DNA from: an uncultured Spirochaetaceae bacterium
Lineage (GTDB): Bacteria > Spirochaetota > Spirochaetia > Sphaerochaetales > Sphaerochaetaceae
Direction of reading: 5' to 3'
Length of the DNA: 64,000 nucleotides
Assembly: GCA_944392965.1 (NCBI GenBank)
Contig: CALXYM010000002.1
Location: forward strand, 62,001-126,000
Of the stretch, positions 53,235-60,917 are shown piece by piece (position 1 is the first letter of the stretch; every line of letters starts with the position of its first letter). Under the pieces are notes generated by a model. It was not told the DNA's origin and searched no databases. It was given only the letters and a program-made list of their open reading frames with translations. Made by a program: the position numbers and the translations under genes.

Positions 53235-54080
53235 ATGATCTACGTCGGACCTCATATATCAATAGCAAAAGACATCTCACTTGCTCCTGGCAGGGCAAAA
53301 GCACTCGGGGCTACGGCATTCGCACTTTTCCTCAAGAACCAGAAGATATGGAGCGCTCCTGATATAAAAAAGGAGAGTGCATCCTCATTCAAAGAGAATG
53401 TCAGGGCTCTGGGATTCAATGATGATATGATCCTTCCCCATGCAGGGTATCTAATAAACATGGCAAGCCCTGATGAAGAGATGAGGAGAAAATCACTTCT
53501 TCTTTTGAAAGATGAGATAAAAAGGGCAAAGGAGATCGGCATAAGAAAGCTCAACATCCACCCAGGAGCATATATTGAGGGAGAGAGGGAAGATGGGATA
53601 AGAAGAAGTGCTGAGATGCTTGATCAGGCCCTCTCTGACGTTGATGATTTCATGATAGCTCTTGAGGATACCGCAGGCAGTGGAAGTAACCTTGGATCAT
53701 CACTTGAAGAGCTAGCCCAGATAATAGACATGTCAAAAAAGAAGGATTGTCTGGGAATTACTCTCGACACATGCCACCTCTACGGTGCCGGTTATGATAT
53801 GAGGAATGAAGCCACTATGGTTCTCGATAAAGCCCTTTCAATCTTCGGGAAGGACAAAATCCTCGGGGTGCATCTCAATGACAGTAAAGCAGATCTTGCA
53901 AGCAGGAAGGACAGGCACGACAGTCTTGGAAAAGGAAAGATCGGACTTGAAGCGTTCAGAGAAATCGTATGCCATAAAGCGGCAGAAGAGCGTCCGCTGA
54001 TCTTAGAAACAATTGATGAAAGCCTCTGGGAAGAAGAGATAAAAACGTTGTTACAGTTCTATCAGGAATACATCAGCTAA
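53235..54080 (+). CDS. nfo: Endonuclease IV (AP endonuclease)
   Basis: The 281-residue TIM-barrel enzyme cuts DNA at abasic sites using three zinc ions. Ligand motifs NIHPGAY, ALEDTAGSG, TLDTCHLYGAGYD, GVHLNDSK and RHDSLGKGKIG are intact, as is LETI near the end. The mRNA is probably leaderless. Its last 30 nt overlap the lipoprotein gene on the other strand. Confidence 0.95.
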   Translation: MIYVGPHISIAKDISLAPGRAKALGATAFALFLKNQKIWSAPDIKKESASSFKENVRALGFNDDMILPHAGYLINMASPDEEMRRKSLLLLKDEIKRAKEIGIRKLNIHPGAYIEGEREDGIRRSAEMLDQALSDVDDFMIALEDTAGSGSNLGSSLEELAQIIDMSKKKDCLGITLDTCHLYGAGYDMRNEATMVLDKALSIFGKDKILGVHLNDSKADLASRKDRHDSLGKGKIGLEAFREIVCHKAAEERPLILETIDESLWEEEIKTLLQFYQEYIS

Positions 54081-55439
54081 CATCTTTCCCGCATTTTCCA
54101 AAGCATTCTGCTGAGCCTCCTGATAACTCGATCCATAACCGATTGAGGAAACAGAGTCATCTGATGTCAGCAACATATCCTCTTCAAGATCATAGACATC
54201 CACGCTTGTCCTGACATTAACCATATATCTGTCAGCGGAGACGGTTACGCTGTCGGATACGCCAAGCCTCATTATGACGAGGTATCTCTTATCTCCCCCC
54301 TCTGAGACATAGGAAGAGAGTATCTCCCCATCATCATCTCCATATCCCCTGTCTGCTTCAAGTACTCTATCAGAGTCAGAAAGAGATGCGTTGAAAGAAG
54401 AAAGGGCAACAGTATCATCCAGAAGAGCACCATGTATGTCGTACTCGGCTATAAGAACGTCAAAAGGTAATGTGCTATCCGCTGTCCTCTCATCATACTC
54501 ATAGGATACGGTTTTCGATGAAAGTGTTTCCAAGAACTCATTCATAAATCCATCAGGAGCCTTACTCTCTATTGCTGAAAGGAGCTCTGAATCGAGGGCA
54601 AAGGAAAGCCTCATCTCCCCATTTCTCAGAGCATAGGGGTTCGTATTGGTATACCGGTAGACTCCTTCAGAAGTATTAAAGTCTATCTCCTCCTCCTTTA
54701 CGACTCCCGCATTATCGCGTATCGGGTAATACCCATTGAGCGTAGCATCATATACAAGAGGACTTAATAGTCCCCTGTTTCGTCTTACAAAGATGGAGGA
54801 ATCCATGCTTTTACCCCTCTGGCTGACTCTTATCTCAAGCGGCTGGAGATAGTACATCACCGTCTCAAGAATCTTCTCAGGATCCAGGGACGGGTCATCA
54901 AGATCCCTATCAAGCGAAAGGGATAGGGCATTAAGGGCCTTTGAAAGAGCCTCGATATCCCTGTTTTCCATATAGGAGGTTCTCGCATCTTCCAGCAAGG
55001 AACGTATCTCGGCCTCCCTTTCAAGCACCGCAGTCAGCTCAGGATCACGTAAGGAAAGGAATCTATCCTCACTTATGTCAAAGAGGATGTAACAGGAGAA
55101 CCGCCCTCCTCTGTATTCCCTGGTGAACGTTTCTCGTATGCTTCCATCAAGATCTGCTACCGTCCCCGTACTTCCAAGCTCCCTGAAATACTCCGTGTAT
55201 ACATCCCAGCCAAGGTCATCCCCCATCTCGATAAGAGCATTCGCCATGGCATCCGTCCGGGCTTCCTCCGCACTTAGGCCACTGCCTTCCGTGACATATG
55301 CTATACGTCCTGCCTGTACTCTGGGATTCCTTACCCACGAAGGCAGTCCACTCTCTTCAAGACTGACGAAGTTCTCAAAGCTGGAACAGGAAGAGAACAT
55401 GAAAAGGATGACTAAAAAGAAAGGAATGAACTTTTTCAA
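54051..55439 (-). CDS. Lipoprotein, LPP20-like
   Basis: The 462-residue protein has a lipoprotein signal (FSSCSS, Cys near residue 18). An LPP20-like N-terminal domain follows (SGLSAEEARTDAMANALIEMG), and a similar piece recurs at the C-terminus (GSSYQEAQQNALENAGKML). Such proteins sit in the envelope; the role is unknown. It shares ATGA with the gene before it and overlaps nfo tail to tail by 30 nt. Confidence 0.75.
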   Translation of the reverse strand: MKKFIPFFLVILFMFSSCSSFENFVSLEESGLPSWVRNPRVQAGRIAYVTEGSGLSAEEARTDAMANALIEMGDDLGWDVYTEYFRELGSTGTVADLDGSIRETFTREYRGGRFSCYILFDISEDRFLSLRDPELTAVLEREAEIRSLLEDARTSYMENRDIEALSKALNALSLSLDRDLDDPSLDPEKILETVMYYLQPLEIRVSQRGKSMDSSIFVRRNRGLLSPLVYDATLNGYYPIRDNAGVVKEEEIDFNTSEGVYRYTNTNPYALRNGEMRLSFALDSELLSAIESKAPDGFMNEFLETLSSKTVSYEYDERTADSTLPFDVLIAEYDIHGALLDDTVALSSFNASLSDSDRVLEADRGYGDDDGEILSSYVSEGGDKRYLVIMRLGVSDSVTVSADRYMVNVRTSVDVYDLEEDMLLTSDDSVSSIGYGSSYQEAQQNALENAGKMLADVFLIEL

Positions 55440-56341
55440 ATCATTACTCCAAAAGAAAGCATCATCGTATTAGGAATCATCGTACTCGTCTCATAGCCTA
55501 CTCTCCAATAGAAGCGGCTGGTCATATGGTGTTCATATGCTACCGCGAACCCGGAGCCGAGAGAGAATGCACCATCATAGCCCAGATAAAGCATCACAGA
55601 AGCTACAATGGAGGCGTCCTCAATCAAGGTAAAATGGGTTCTTATAAGCCGCTCAAGAGGAAGACGGCCCTCAACTCCGAGACCTCCATAATAGGAGAAG
55701 CTTCCATCATAAGATACATAGAGTGAGAGGACGGGATTGAAATATGAAAAAAGAGGAAGATACGAAAAATCGAGAGCAAAGGAAAAAGAGGAAAACGATA
55801 TATTTGATAACCCCCTCAACGACAAGGAGAACGAGGGGCCCCTCCTTAAGGAAAGCCCTGCCTTCAAGTCCTTCTCATAGATGGATGAATAGAGATTCAC
55901 ACCATCAGAAGAATCGGTAACCTCCAAAAGAGCTCTCGTCCTTCCATCTACATCGTATGCCTCTACAAGGGTTCCGGGTAAATAACTGTCATGACTTGCG
56001 ATGATGTCATCAGTAACATAAAAGAGCGTACTGCCATCAAGGTAGAGCAGTTCTTCCAAAGAGAGGGCATTGCCTATGAAGGCCTTTACCTCCTCATCAT
56101 TTGATGCGGTTATCGTTCTCTCCTCCCCCTCTATCAAGAATGTAAGCTGGATATACCCCTCACTCCTCTCAAAAGATGTTACCTCAATTGACACATCCTT
56201 CCTTCCTCCAATGGCAGAGGAAAAGCATGCTGAGAGAAAAGCCTCATCCTCTGCCCCTATATCCAGAGGAAAGGACAAGGCAGCAGAAAGCGGAGAGAGA
56301 GCGGCTATCAGCAATAGAAGGAGAAGGAGTTTCCTGATCAT
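55436..56341 (-). CDS. Secreted protein, probable outer-membrane barrel
   Basis: The 301-residue protein has a signal peptide (about 1-20). An N-terminal domain of about 140 residues is followed by alternating hydrophobic beta strands rich in Ser, Phe and Tyr. The family is not recognised. It overlaps both neighbours (pepT and the LPP20-like gene) by 4 nt, so the three form one operon. Confidence 0.7.
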   Translation of the reverse strand: MIRKLLLLLLLIAALSPLSAALSFPLDIGAEDEAFLSACFSSAIGGRKDVSIEVTSFERSEGYIQLTFLIEGEERTITASNDEEVKAFIGNALSLEELLYLDGSTLFYVTDDIIASHDSYLPGTLVEAYDVDGRTRALLEVTDSSDGVNLYSSIYEKDLKAGLSLRRGPSFSLSLRGLSNISFSSFSFALDFSYLPLFSYFNPVLSLYVSYDGSFSYYGGLGVEGRLPLERLIRTHFTLIEDASIVASVMLYLGYDGAFSLGSGFAVAYEHHMTSRFYWRVGYETSTMIPNTMMLSFGVMI

Positions 56342-57555
56342 CTTCCCTCTGCCAATCCTATAACGAGGTTTACTGCTTTGTTCATAGCCTCAATACTTAC
56401 CCATTCTGAGAGAGAGTGGAGGTTATGACCACCGGTAAAGAGGTTCGGAGAGCTTATCTTCATACGTTCTGCGATCCTTGCCCCATCAGTGCCACCCCTT
56501 ATTATCTCAGCGCGACAGTCTATTCCAAGCTCCTTTGCCACCTTGAACACGGCATCCAGTGCGGAGGGATCATTCTTATTGACATTCGCCATATTATGAT
56601 AGCTCACATGGACATCGACATCCGCCCTTCCCTTGTAAATGAATGCTATGGCGTCTACGAGCTTCTTCACAGCCTCAATCCTGAAATTGAACATCTCCTC
56701 ATCGTGGTCTCGGATGAATATCTGCATCTCCCCCTCTGTTCCAGTACTTCTCACTTCCAAGGGACAGTAATAACCATACCTTCCATCCGTAGCCTCCGGG
56801 CTCTCCGCCTGAGGAAGGGTGGAAGCAATCTGAGAGAGAATGGTAAGGGCGTTCACCATCACCCCACGTGCAGAGCCAAGATGTATGGATACCCCTCTTA
56901 CCCTCACGGTCACTGTAGCAGCATTGAAACACTCCGCCTCAACTTCCCCTTCCCGTGAGCCGTCTATGGTATAGCAGACAGAGCACTTCATGCTTTCATA
57001 CGGAAAACCGTCCATCCCCGCGCCCGTCTCCTCATCGGGAGTGAAATACACCTCGATATCAGGATGGCTTATCTCAGGATGAGTGCTCAGATACTTAATG
57101 GCACTCATTATAATCGCTACTCCAGCCTTATCATCGGAGCCAAGAAGAGTAGTACCATCACTTGTGACGATCTTCGTTCCCACGTATTTACTCAGCTCGG
57201 GATTATCCTCGGCTTTTATGACAAGCCCGGATGGAAGTGTTATATCCCCACCTTCGTAATCCAGGACCTGGGCTTTCACATTATCTCCCATAACATCATC
57301 CGCAGTATCGACATGAGCCATGAAACCAAGGCACTTTCCTTTTCCATTCCCTTTTAGAAAACCGCGCAGCACCCACTCTTCTCCGAGCGTCGTCTCCAAA
57401 CCCATCTCCCTGAGTTCTTTCTCCAGTTCTTTTAAGAGGGTCTTCTGCCCTTCCGTCGTAGGTCTTGACTTACCGACCATGGCAGGATTGCTCATGGTAT
57501 CAAACGTCGTATAGAAAATGAAATTATTAAGCAGTTCTTCTTTAAAATCTTTCAT
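56338..57555 (-). CDS. pepT: Peptidase T (tripeptide aminopeptidase)
   Basis: The 405-residue M20 metallopeptidase shows the zinc ligands in GFMAHVDTADD and GSDDKAG, the catalytic EE in FTPDEETGAGMDGF, and IRGGTDGARI and GGHNLHSLSEW. It removes the N-terminal residue of tripeptides. There is no Shine-Dalgarno site; an extended -10 lies 7 nt before the ATG. It heads a three-gene operon. Confidence 0.94.
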   Translation of the reverse strand: MKDFKEELLNNFIFYTTFDTMSNPAMVGKSRPTTEGQKTLLKELEKELREMGLETTLGEEWVLRGFLKGNGKGKCLGFMAHVDTADDVMGDNVKAQVLDYEGGDITLPSGLVIKAEDNPELSKYVGTKIVTSDGTTLLGSDDKAGVAIIMSAIKYLSTHPEISHPDIEVYFTPDEETGAGMDGFPYESMKCSVCYTIDGSREGEVEAECFNAATVTVRVRGVSIHLGSARGVMVNALTILSQIASTLPQAESPEATDGRYGYYCPLEVRSTGTEGEMQIFIRDHDEEMFNFRIEAVKKLVDAIAFIYKGRADVDVHVSYHNMANVNKNDPSALDAVFKVAKELGIDCRAEIIRGGTDGARIAERMKISSPNLFTGGHNLHSLSEWVSIEAMNKAVNLVIGLAEGR

Positions 57556-57562
57556 AGCAGGA

Positions 57563-57571
57563 ATTATTACA
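57563..57571 (-). promoter_or_regulatory. Extended -10 promoter of pepT (leaderless type)
   Basis: Minus strand TGTAATAAT, 5 of 6 with the -10 consensus plus the extended TG, 7 nt before the ATG. No good -35 is visible. Confidence 0.45.
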
Positions 57572-57637
57572 TAGGAAGGAGTAAAATTAAAGAGCTTAGG
57601 GGAAAAGTCTCAATTCCCTGCTATATTCCATCATGGA

Positions 57638-57657
57638 AGGAGGCATGAAAGCCTCCT
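57638..57657 (-). terminator. Hairpin after the gene at 57664
   Basis: AGGAGGC (57638-57644) pairs with GCCTCCT (57651-57657) around a 6-nt loop, 6 nt beyond the stop codon. The T-run is poor, so this may be a weak or Rho-assisted terminator. Confidence 0.5.
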
Positions 57658-57663
57658 CCCCAT

Positions 57664-58506
57664 CTACTTCTGATAGGCTTTCAATAGGGGTTTTATATCA
57701 TCTACGATTCCGTAGACAGCAAAAACCGCGATGATCAGCGCTGCAGTCACAGGAGACCGGCCCATGGCGGAATTTGTTGCAATCAGCCCGCTTGCTATCG
57801 CCCATGCGGCGGCAGGTTCACTCGTTATCTCCTTCACCCACTCCTCAAAGGTGACACTGGAAGAACCGGTCTTGGCGTACTCAATGATGGACATCAGCGT
57901 TGCAGCAAGAATACCTGCAGCAATAGCAACGGCACTTGCGGCACTGACTTTGCCCCAGAACATCATATTAGGTACACACGCATAGACTATCGCAGCTGTA
58001 AGAAGTACAGAAGCCTTTACTACGAGTTTTCTCAGCTCAGAGTAAAACGCCTTCTTCTGAGCTGCAGTCATGACCCTGGCCTCTTCCTCCACACCTTCAT
58101 AAAGCTTCGCTTCCAGCTCTGCAATATTCTCTCTTACCCCGTCCAGCTCCCCCTCAGGAACGAGAGAGGAAGCGGATGAGAGAACCTCATCTACACTTGC
58201 GTACTCATTCGCGTGGAGTGTGAATTCAAGATAAGAACGTCCATTATCCTCGGCCAAGGTGCGTCTTGCTACATCCTCAGCAGAGAATCCCCGCTCATAA
58301 GCCTCCCTGAATCCTGGAAGCTCCTCCTCGCTCATCACAGATGCAACATCATCCAGGTAAAGTTCCATCAGACGAGCCGAACGTGAAATGAGCATCCTCT
58401 CACTCAGTGCCTCAGGCCCGGACATGTTCATGGTACATGAACAGATGATAAGGGCGATGAGCATAAGAGCGACAAGACGGTTCAATACGTCAATTGATCT
58501 TCTCAT
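57664..58506 (-). CDS. Hypothetical lipoprotein with membrane segments
   Basis: The 280-residue protein has a lipoprotein-like signal (IICSC near residues 20-24), an acidic helical region (about 30-150) and three to four Ala-rich hydrophobic segments in the C-terminal half (about 160-270). AGGAGG precedes the ATG. No family recognised; it is probably envelope-bound. Confidence 0.6.
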   Translation of the reverse strand: MRRSIDVLNRLVALMLIALIICSCTMNMSGPEALSERMLISRSARLMELYLDDVASVMSEEELPGFREAYERGFSAEDVARRTLAEDNGRSYLEFTLHANEYASVDEVLSSASSLVPEGELDGVRENIAELEAKLYEGVEEEARVMTAAQKKAFYSELRKLVVKASVLLTAAIVYACVPNMMFWGKVSAASAVAIAAGILAATLMSIIEYAKTGSSSVTFEEWVKEITSEPAAAWAIASGLIATNSAMGRSPVTAALIIAVFAVYGIVDDIKPLLKAYQK

Positions 58507-58515
58507 ACTTTCCTC

Positions 58516-59025
58516 CTAAAGGCAGATTCCAACAAGGAACTGCACATAATAGTCGTAATAGAAAGGAAAGTGGTCATCTAAGATTGCGGTCTCCGTCTCG
58601 TTGATACGTGCCGGATCCTGAATGATTATCCTCGGCTCAATGAACCAGTATGGGAATTCAAAAGTATATCCGGCAACTATGGAAGAGATGAAAACATTCC
58701 GGTTCTCTGGACTAGAAAGGCCGAAGAACCTTAAATAGCGGATGGCATCTACCCCGAAAAAGAGATTAAGATTTCTGAACGGATAGACGTCGACACGAAA
58801 GCCGATATCGAATGCGGATATGTCATCATCAAGACAGAATGAATAAGAAATAGGAAGACTTACCCTTATATCGGAGAAACGATATGAAAGGTCAAAACTC
58901 ACCCTCTTTCCATCCGCGATGAAGGAATCAACGGAAACGATATCGAAAGCTAAATAGAACGATGAACCGAAGACCGGCACAAATAGGAAAAGAAGCAGCA
59001 AAATCAGATAAACCAACTTTGCCAT
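58516..59025 (-). CDS. Small outer-membrane-like protein
   Basis: The 169-residue protein has a signal peptide (about 1-20) and a series of amphipathic strands rich in Phe and Tyr, including GYTFEFPYWFIEPRIII and a C-terminal YYDYYVQFLVGICL. This suggests a small beta-barrel. No Shine-Dalgarno site; TAGTAT lies 6 nt before the ATG. It is followed 9 nt later by the gene at 57664-58506. Confidence 0.6.
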   Translation of the reverse strand: MAKLVYLILLLLFLFVPVFGSSFYLAFDIVSVDSFIADGKRVSFDLSYRFSDIRVSLPISYSFCLDDDISAFDIGFRVDVYPFRNLNLFFGVDAIRYLRFFGLSSPENRNVFISSIVAGYTFEFPYWFIEPRIIIQDPARINETETAILDDHFPFYYDYYVQFLVGICL

Positions 59026-59031
59026 GCTCTA

Positions 59032-59059
59032 ATACTAAGGTACTTTCTCCTTTTTGCAA
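59032..59059 (-). promoter_or_regulatory. Promoter of the small outer-membrane-like gene (leaderless type)
   Basis: Minus strand TTGCAA (59054-59059), 16-nt spacer, TAGTAT (59032-59037), ATG 6 nt later. The same -35 and spacing occur at the LOG gene. Confidence 0.5.
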
Positions 59060-59069
59060 AGTATAATTT

Positions 59070-59927
59070 CTAAATCAGGGGAAGCTCTGAAAGCATCTGC
59101 TTAAGTCTTATGGCGACCCTCGGCATAGGTTCAGCAACCGTAATACCTACAAGTTCCTTCTTCCTTGCTATGTCGTTGATTATCCTGACAGTACTTCTAA
59201 GAGAAAGGCCTCCGTCCACAGTTCCAACCGCGGCAACTATGTCTTTAGGATCCAGAACATCCATGTCAAAGTGGATCACAACCCTGCTTTTTCCGCACTT
59301 TTCAAGCCATGAGAGTATCTTGGCACTATCATCAGAGACAGAAGAAGGGGAACAATAAGAGATACCATATGATTCATGACGATGGACGATCTCATCCCTC
59401 TCCCAGTCTCTTAGACCCACAAAAAGGATATCTGAGGGAGAAAAACGGGAAGGAAGGGTATTAATGATCTCTTCATCCCCTTTCCCCATCAGCGCGGTGA
59501 CAGCCATCGCATGATAGCCGGAATAGACATCCCCGGGAAGAGTTATATCGGGATGGGCATCGATCCAGACGACGGCCACATCACCATCATATCTCCTGTT
59601 TAAGTATGTGAAAGGAACGACGCTGACAGAACATTCCCCTCCTAGGGTCACGATTTTATCAGGTGAGGCCTTTTCAAGGATATCAAGGGCACTTCTCGTC
59701 TGGAAAAGGATATCATCCTTATCTAAAATTCCATCCTTTATAACCCTCTTATAGTCAAGACTTACGGGAACGGTGTACTTCTCATCCTCGCTAGGAGAGA
59801 GAAAATCCAGAAGCTCCGCTCCCAGATGATAACCTCTTGCACTTAATGAGACATCCTCGATTTCAGGAATCCATCTAGCGATATCCCCGCCCTGCCACTG
59901 AGGGTATATGAGCCTAATCTTCTTCAT
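59070..59927 (-). CDS. Arginase/agmatinase-family protein with altered metal site
   Basis: The 285-residue ureohydrolase-fold protein has VVWIDAHPDI and HFDMDVLDP, both metal-binding motifs. The first ligand motif, normally GGDHS, reads GGECS, replacing a metal-binding His with Cys. It may hydrolyse arginine, agmatine or a related compound, or have lost activity. I start at the ATG at 59927 because AGAGGAGG is then 9 nt away; an ATG three codons earlier touches that site. It overlaps the preceding gene by 14 nt. Confidence 0.75.
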   Translation of the reverse strand: MKKIRLIYPQWQGGDIARWIPEIEDVSLSARGYHLGAELLDFLSPSEDEKYTVPVSLDYKRVIKDGILDKDDILFQTRSALDILEKASPDKIVTLGGECSVSVVPFTYLNRRYDGDVAVVWIDAHPDITLPGDVYSGYHAMAVTALMGKGDEEIINTLPSRFSPSDILFVGLRDWERDEIVHRHESYGISYCSPSSVSDDSAKILSWLEKCGKSRVVIHFDMDVLDPKDIVAAVGTVDGGLSLRSTVRIINDIARKKELVGITVAEPMPRVAIRLKQMLSELPLI

Positions 59928-60417
59928 TCTCCTCATCCTCCTCTGAAAGCGTCCAGCCTATCGTGGAGACAAACGTACCCTCCTCTTTAAAGATGTCACG
60001 ACACTTTATGGAGTATTCAGAACCATCGGATGATACGAGCTTTATTCCTGAATGATATTCGTTTATCTTTCCCACGTTATAACTTGCAAGATTCTCAACA
60101 GGGATGGAAAAACACTCAGAAACTCCACCCAGATCTCCTTTTCTCTTATAGAACACGATCTTCTCTTCATCGAAGGCAAGACGACCGGGGATGAGATTGC
60201 TTCCATCTACAAGTCCACCACGAAAAGATATTGTCTTCTTTTTCTCCTTCTTATCCACCATTGAGGATGTCACGATGCTCGTGGTTATGTAATATATAGC
60301 AGCAAGAAGAGCAAGAAGAACCAGAAGAGGAATAAGGATATATCCTTTATAAAGAGACGTGTATACGATATAAAGAATCGTGGCAAGTGCCCCTATTATC
60401 GCGATTTTATGTAACAT
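59914..60417 (-). CDS. Hypothetical membrane protein
   Basis: About 167 residues with two N-terminal membrane helices (about 5-45) and a cytosolic PH- or GRAM-like beta domain with FDEEKIVFYKRKGD and an acidic tail. I start at MLHKIAIIG (60417), overlapping the end of the PTS IIA gene by 11 nt; the frame is open to 60459. Function unknown. Confidence 0.6.
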   Translation of the reverse strand: MLHKIAIIGALATILYIVYTSLYKGYILIPLLVLLALLAAIYYITTSIVTSSMVDKKEKKKTISFRGGLVDGSNLIPGRLAFDEEKIVFYKRKGDLGGVSECFSIPVENLASYNVGKINEYHSGIKLVSSDGSEYSIKCRDIFKEEGTFVSTIGWTLSEEDEENEED

Positions 60418-60823
60418 AATCTCTAAAAACCTCCTCCATCTCGCAGGGAGTATCCGCATTCATTATCCTCTCGACGTTGCGCTCATCACTAAGAAGCCGT
60501 GCCACGTGGGAAAGGAAGATGACATGCTCCCCACTAGCAGTTACGGGGGAGAGTGTTAGAATAACAATCTTCGCCTTGCCATCATTCCAAGAAACACCGT
60601 CAAGACTCCTAGCAACGACATAAGAGAGCCTATTTACCGCACTGCTCTTCGCATGTGGAATTGCAATGAGAGGAGAAACAAGTGTTGAGGAAAGTTCCTC
60701 CCTCTTCATAACGTCGGCAAAAGCCTCCTCTTCCCTCTCAATTTCAAGGGCTTTTATCATTTCCCTTATCGCAGCCTCTTTCTCCTTCGAAAGGAGATTG
60801 AAAATATAAATTTCACTGTTCAC
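60407..60823 (-). CDS. PTS EIIA domain protein (PtsN/fructose type)
   Basis: A single EIIA domain of 138 residues with the phosphorylatable His in LIAIPHAKS near residue 57 and HVIFLSHVARLL. Proteins of this kind either regulate nitrogen or potassium balance (PtsN) or feed a sugar permease. I choose the GTG at 60821-60823, 7 nt after a perfect TATAAT; a start further up (60880) would lie across the promoter. No other PTS genes are nearby, which favours a regulatory role. Confidence 0.78.
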   Translation of the reverse strand: MNSEIYIFNLLSKEKEAAIREMIKALEIEREEEAFADVMKREELSSTLVSPLIAIPHAKSSAVNRLSYVVARSLDGVSWNDGKAKIVILTLSPVTASGEHVIFLSHVARLLSDERNVERIMNADTPCEMEEVFRDYVT

Positions 60824-60830
60824 GCAAAAA

Positions 60831-60859
60831 ATTATAGAAAAATCACCTTTTTTTGTTAA
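60831..60859 (-). promoter_or_regulatory. Promoter of the EIIA gene (leaderless type)
   Basis: Minus strand TTAACA (60854-60859), 17-nt spacer, perfect TATAAT (60831-60836). The GTG start is 7 nt after the -10, so transcript and protein should begin together. Confidence 0.7.
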
Positions 60860-60917
60860 CAGTTTGGGAACTTTTAACAACTAAGAGATGAAACAACCTA
60901 TAAAAAGGAGGAAATAC

